From positions 1-64,000 of the forward strand of contig CAJJBR010000033.1 of NCBI GenBank assembly GCA_905182475.1: a stretch of DNA of 64,000 bases, written 5' to 3'. The notes below the pieces were generated by a model that was not told the DNA's origin, did not search any database, and saw only the letters and a list, made by a program, of their open reading frames with translations. Made by a program: the position numbers and the translations under genes. The DNA comes from Akkermansiaceae bacterium (lineage in GTDB: Bacteria > Verrucomicrobiota > Verrucomicrobiia > Verrucomicrobiales > Akkermansiaceae). The number at the start of each line of letters is the position of its first letter. Within the stretch, counting starts at the first letter, position 1. Below, one piece after another: positions 60,272 through 64,000 of the stretch.

Positions 60272-63219
60272 ATTAAACGTCTTCTTTTCCTTCCGTTCGT
60301 TGTTATCACGCTTTCCGCCACGCCGGAGAACCCGCTCATTCCGTCCACTTGGTCTCAGGAAATCACCGCCACGGACGGCTCGACCCAGCAGTGCATCATT
60401 TTTACCACGATTCCCGGCGTGGAATACACCTTCCAACATTCCAATACGTTCGAAACATGGACGGCGATAGGAAAAACCTACGGCCTCGGCCAGCAGTTCA
60501 GCGCGGCGATGTTCCAGACGGCTCCCGCGCCAGCACCGCCAGACCCGCAGAACCCACCGCCGGCCGGCGCCCTGTTCTTGGGAACGCCAGCGTCACCATC
60601 CAGCCCTCCTCCGGTGCTGCGGGCGGCACTGTTGTCGCGTGGCCATCGCTTGATCACGGGAATTCCGTCCGCCACCTGATCGCCGGTAGCATGGACGCGG
60701 CATGGAGCACGGTTCCGATCTTCGCTGACAGCCACGGTGGGCACCAGTTCTTCATCACTTCCGGCGGAGGAAGCACCGCACCGCCTACCGAAAACGACTT
60801 CCTCGACACGGCGGACGCCGCGATGATCGCGGATCTCGAAGCGGCGTGGGCGGATTTCAATGCCGCGATTACAACTTTTTCCGCAGCCGCCCAGAACACC
60901 CCGCCGCCCCCGCCCCCGGCAACCGATTCAAGAGGTTTCTGGCGCATCAAGGCGGACTGGTCGCTGGACAGCGATAGCGACGGCATCCTCGACCATGCCG
61001 AGTTCGCGCTCGCCGCCGCACAGGCCGCAGCGGGCGACGGCCTCGTCGGCAATCCACACAACGCCGACACGAACAACGACGGCATCCCCGACGGCTAGCA
61101 ACTCGATTCCGACGGCGATTCCATTCCGGACGCCCTCGACGTAGCGCCGGATGACGGCCTCGTCGCCTATGAAATCGTTGCCCTGCCGCGCTACGCGATG
61201 TTTACGGTCGCTGACTCTCCCCACCACACTTTCGCAATCAACGACCGCGGCACCGCACTTGCTCTCCTCGGCTATTGGAAAGGCGGAGTAACCCATAACC
61301 TCATAACCGACGAGCAGCAAATCCCCGGCTACCCCCTTTCCGAAGCGAACGAGGGAGCCGACATCCATGCCCGCGCCATCAACGACAACGACCAGATCAT
61401 CGGTGCCGGGATCGCCGACCTCGAGGATCCCCTAGTCGGAGCCAACCGCAGGCGGATATACCCCATCATATACTGGTCCGTGCCCCAGGCCGTCCCTGCG
61501 GTCGTGGCGTCCACCGCTGGCACTACAATCACCTATTCGAACCGGACTCACTTGGGAAACTACTACGCCGGCAGGCACCTCGACAACAGCGGGAGCTTTT
61601 TCAGCCCGGCCGTGACATGGGATCTCACGCGCCCGGCTCCCGGCCCGAAGCACGAGGACGACGGCTGGAAGAAATGGACGCTTCCCCCCGGCGGCGGGCC
61701 GATCGTCCACGCCCCCGCGCCAGAGGCTACCAAGGGAACCGCAGCTGGCGGCATCGTGTGGGGCAGCACATACGGCGAGAATGGGGAATGGCTGCATAGC
61801 GACATCACATCGCCGTTCTCAGCGGAAATCCCGGTCACCGATCCGGAGAATGTCATCGCACAGGGAGCCAGCGGGAACATACTCGCCTTCAACCGATACG
61901 CAGGCATGCCGGCCATGGTGAGGAAAGGCGAGGAATGGGGAGTGAGTCCGCTGCTTGCGGATGTCCGTGACATCGCCGATAACGGCACCGCCATCAGGAA
62001 AAATGCCTACTTTGGCGAACCGCTTGACAGGGTGATCCTTCTAAACGGCAAGTGGACTTCGCTCGCCCGCGCCATCCCGGGCATCCCGGAGCGCTGGAAA
62101 ACCACCACTGCCGCATGGCTCTCCGACACCAGCCCCGGCGGCTGGATACTGGCTCACGACCGTGCCGTGCCGCGAGTCGCAGCCGCACTTCTGCCCTTGC
62201 GCGTGACTGGGCGTTATACCAACTCCGCAAATAAAATCGTAGAAGAGGCGGCCGGCGTTGACGATTTTTCCATCGGCAGCAGCGATCCGGCCGCTTCCTT
62301 AGACGGCATTGATCACGTGCAGGACAGGATATGGGTAATGGCTCCCGCCATCTCGGGGGAGACCACGATAACAATAGATACTCCCGTACATTCCTCAGCA
62401 CCAGTCTGGATCACCGCAACGGGTATCAGACTTAACGGCAATGCCATGCACCAGCTCACATCGGAACCAACTCCAATAGCAGTCGAGTAAGCTGTGCCAT
62501 CGAGTGGTCAAGAAGTTCTTGCGGAAATCAGAATGGGAGGACTCACATCCCTCTCCACGCCCATAGGCTTCAAGGTGATGAAGCAGAGAGCCGTTCGTGT
62601 AGCCGTTTACTTGGTAAATAGAGAGATACCTGGAAGTTCCAATGTCTATGAACCTGATCTCGTCACCACCGCTGAAAACCTTCAGAATTACCTCAACTCG
62701 GTATTCAAGCCGCAAATCAATGTGGATATCGTTGTGAACCCCAATTACCAAACCATTGCAGCCCCTTGGGACGTGAACGGGAACAATTATCTGGATTGTA
62801 CGGGGCCAAATAATTTTCCAGGTCCTGAGCAACAGATGATCATGGATCTTGTCACAGAAACGGATCCCGCCCCCCACCTCTCTATTTTCCTCATGGGGGG
62901 AGGCGTTCTGGTGCTCGGTAAGGTAGCGGGATACGCCCATTTGAACAGCAGCACGATATGGATCACCGCAGATTCTTTCCGGGGTTTGAAACTTGAGGAT
63001 CAACCGCATATCATCACCCACGAGATCGGTCATTTCTTTTTTGATGAAGGACACCCTGACGAAAAAGGGGGGTCGGCGTTGCTACCCGGCACAGCTCACC
63101 AGAGGCGGTTGATGGTTTCCGGTAGCGGTGCAGGTCCCAAACCTGGTGTCCTGATCGTGAAGGGTGAGTGGGATAAGGCGGATATTCTCGTGCAACAACT
63201 AATCGATAATCAGCAGTGA
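60272..63219 (+). pseudogene. Surface protein with HExxH C-terminal domain, several lesions
   Basis: One gene read through lesions. The N terminus reads xKRLLFLPFVVITLSATPEN, a good signal peptide, but its first codon is ATT. A frameshift lies near 60580 in a Pro-rich region. An in-frame TAG at 61096-61098 interrupts an Asp-rich calcium-binding-like repeat (DSDGDSIPDALD), and TAA at 62488-62490 stands before the C-terminal part. That part has ITHEIGHFFFDEGHPDEKGG (HExxHxxxxxGH) and ends with VKGEWDKADI. The whole resembles large verrucomicrobial exported proteins with a metzincin-like end. Confidence 0.7.
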
Positions 63220-64000
63220 AATTACTCATCTACATCGTTTTCTTAGCGGCAACATCGCCCACTTGGGAATATTCTCCCAGAGAACTTGAAGATAAGCGGC
63301 TTTTGGTGGAAGGCTGGAAGAAAATGGCGACCCAGCCCTTGCCTGAGAAAAATCTTGATGAATACATAAACAAACTTGGTTTAGCCGTCTGGGCTGCTTC
63401 CAGTTCAAAAGCAAATAAAGGAACCGAACGGAATGAAGCTTATTGGTTGCTCAGGGAACGCCTGCTTTCCATCCCCGGCCACGCTGAATATTACCGGGAT
63501 CGGATCAACCGTATGCGTTCGAAGGTTGACAAGTATAGGGCTGAGCATGGGTCGCCGCATGGCAAGTATGATGGTGCGGGAGGAGGGCTAAGCCTTCTGG
63601 GAAGAGAGCAGAGGTCTGGATTCCGGATATTAGAGAATCTCCCGAGCGTTGAAACCGTGCGCGTTCTCGGCGAGTTTCTGTCGGATGACCGTGGAGCGGG
63701 GATTCCGCTGCTCGAGCAAATAAATACCGGGGAAACTTCGAATGACGTGCTTGCTATGACTGCCATTTCACAGCTTGGCATCGCGAACGCCCCAACTCCA
63801 GCTATCCGGGTTTCAGAGGACATGGATCGTAAACTGGAGGGATGGAAGCATTGGTATGCGGAAGTGAAGGAGGGTCGCCGTACCTTCCGTTTCATTGGCG
63901 ATCCGGTGGATTATGACCTGCGTGGTCCTTCGAAAAGGGGCGCGCTGGAGCCGAACAGGACGAGGAGCGGCAAACGGGCGGCAGGAGATGACGGTGCGGA
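63216..64000 (+). CDS. Exported protein of unknown function, 3' truncated by window end
   Basis: GTG at 63216 overlaps the previous stop (GTGA) and opens a frame that stays open to the last base, about 261 residues. A hydrophobic start (KLLIYIVFLAATSPTWEYSP) is a likely signal peptide. The rest is helical and charged (NEAYWLLRERLLSIPGHAEY, EGWKHWYAEVKEGRRTFRF), with no recognised domain. It seems to have been the partner gene of the broken surface protein. Its 3' end is outside the window. Confidence 0.65.
   Translation, partial: MKLLIYIVFLAATSPTWEYSPRELEDKRLLVEGWKKMATQPLPEKNLDEYINKLGLAVWAASSSKANKGTERNEAYWLLRERLLSIPGHAEYYRDRINRMRSKVDKYRAEHGSPHGKYDGAGGGLSLLGREQRSGFRILENLPSVETVRVLGEFLSDDRGAGIPLLEQINTGETSNDVLAMTAISQLGIANAPTPAIRVSEDMDRKLEGWKHWYAEVKEGRRTFRFIGDPVDYDLRGPSKRGALEPNRTRSGKRAAGDDGA

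Noticed and set aside
1..64000. CRISPR array, prophage, integrase or attachment site
   Set aside because: No regularly spaced repeats, phage genes, integrase or tRNA-associated direct repeats were found.

Overview
The window looks like chromosomal DNA of a Verrucomicrobiota bacterium, probably order Verrucomicrobiales. This rests on family content, not on a marker-gene tree: a DUF1080 protein, a very large PVC-type haem-binding dehydrogenase-like protein, an isolated verrucomicrobial-style pseudopilin, DUF1573 next to a rhodanese, a DUF4340/GldG/GldF export set, and surface proteins with a C-terminal HExxHxxxxxGH domain. LpxK and a lytic-transglycosylase-like RlpA indicate a diderm, lipid-A-making cell. 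No tRNA, rRNA, CRISPR array, prophage or intact transposase was seen.

Layout. 1-5.2 kb: the 3' part of a YcgQ-like (TIGR03943) protein, then a minus-strand ABC-2 permease/GldG/DUF4340 set with no ATPase beside it. 5.2-6 kb: gene relics. 6-10.2 kb: a Fur-family regulator followed by sufC, sufB and sufD, with two Fur-type 7-1-7 boxes in front. 10.3-11.3 kb: a long inverted repeat, then rplU-rpmA and a strong terminator. 11.4-15.6 kb: minus-strand genes (DUF2452-like, pseudopilin, lipoprotein, trypsin-like protease, mutY, second fur). 15.7-18.6 kb: a tightly packed ECF sigma, anti-sigma, exported protein, DUF1573 and rhodanese operon. 18.6-23.7 kb: a frameshifted zinc-ribbon gene, HU, rlpA, lpxK, purN and a MoxR ATPase. 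23.7-32.6 kb: mixed housekeeping and envelope genes (metallopeptidase, SH3-like lipoprotein, TPM protein, ruvC, methyltransferase, lipB, DUF1080, comM/yifB, HDAC-like hydrolase). 32.8-36 kb: a VIT/VWA/DUF2135 protein. 36-37 kb: decayed genes. 37-39.6 kb: a PAS histidine kinase and a receiver protein. 39.6-41.9 kb: a MITE-like inverted repeat, then a second ECF sigma/anti-sigma set ending in a broken PDZ gene. 42-49.7 kb: ankyrin lipoprotein, ACT protein, haem protein and SLC13 transporter. 49.9-56.7 kb: an exported TPR-type protein with a pseudokinase/FGE-like protein, an MFS-acyltransferase fusion, divergent cysE and an Rrf2 regulator, and a UPF0175/DUF3368 toxin-antitoxin remnant. 56.7-64 kb: an RND pump without its adaptor, an Xre regulator, a broken surface metalloprotease-like gene, and a gene running off the window end.

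The most striking feature is decay. About ten pseudogenes or fragments can be read in 64 kb. They carry nonsense codons, compensating indels, a homopolymer frameshift, a lost start codon and two clean in-frame internal deletions. Small palindromes and long-arm inverted repeats are scattered between genes, and one palindrome of the same kind lies inside lpxK.

The functional themes are iron and iron-sulfur homeostasis under Fur-like control (fur-suf, fur-mutY), envelope stress signalling (two ECF sigma/anti-sigma sets, a kinase/receiver pair) and envelope building (LpxK, RlpA, LplT-PlsC-like fusion, GldFG-like export). I did not find a clearly new multi-gene system. The best candidates for unfamiliar biology are the sigma-DUF1573-rhodanese operon and the TPR plus pseudokinase-FGE pair.
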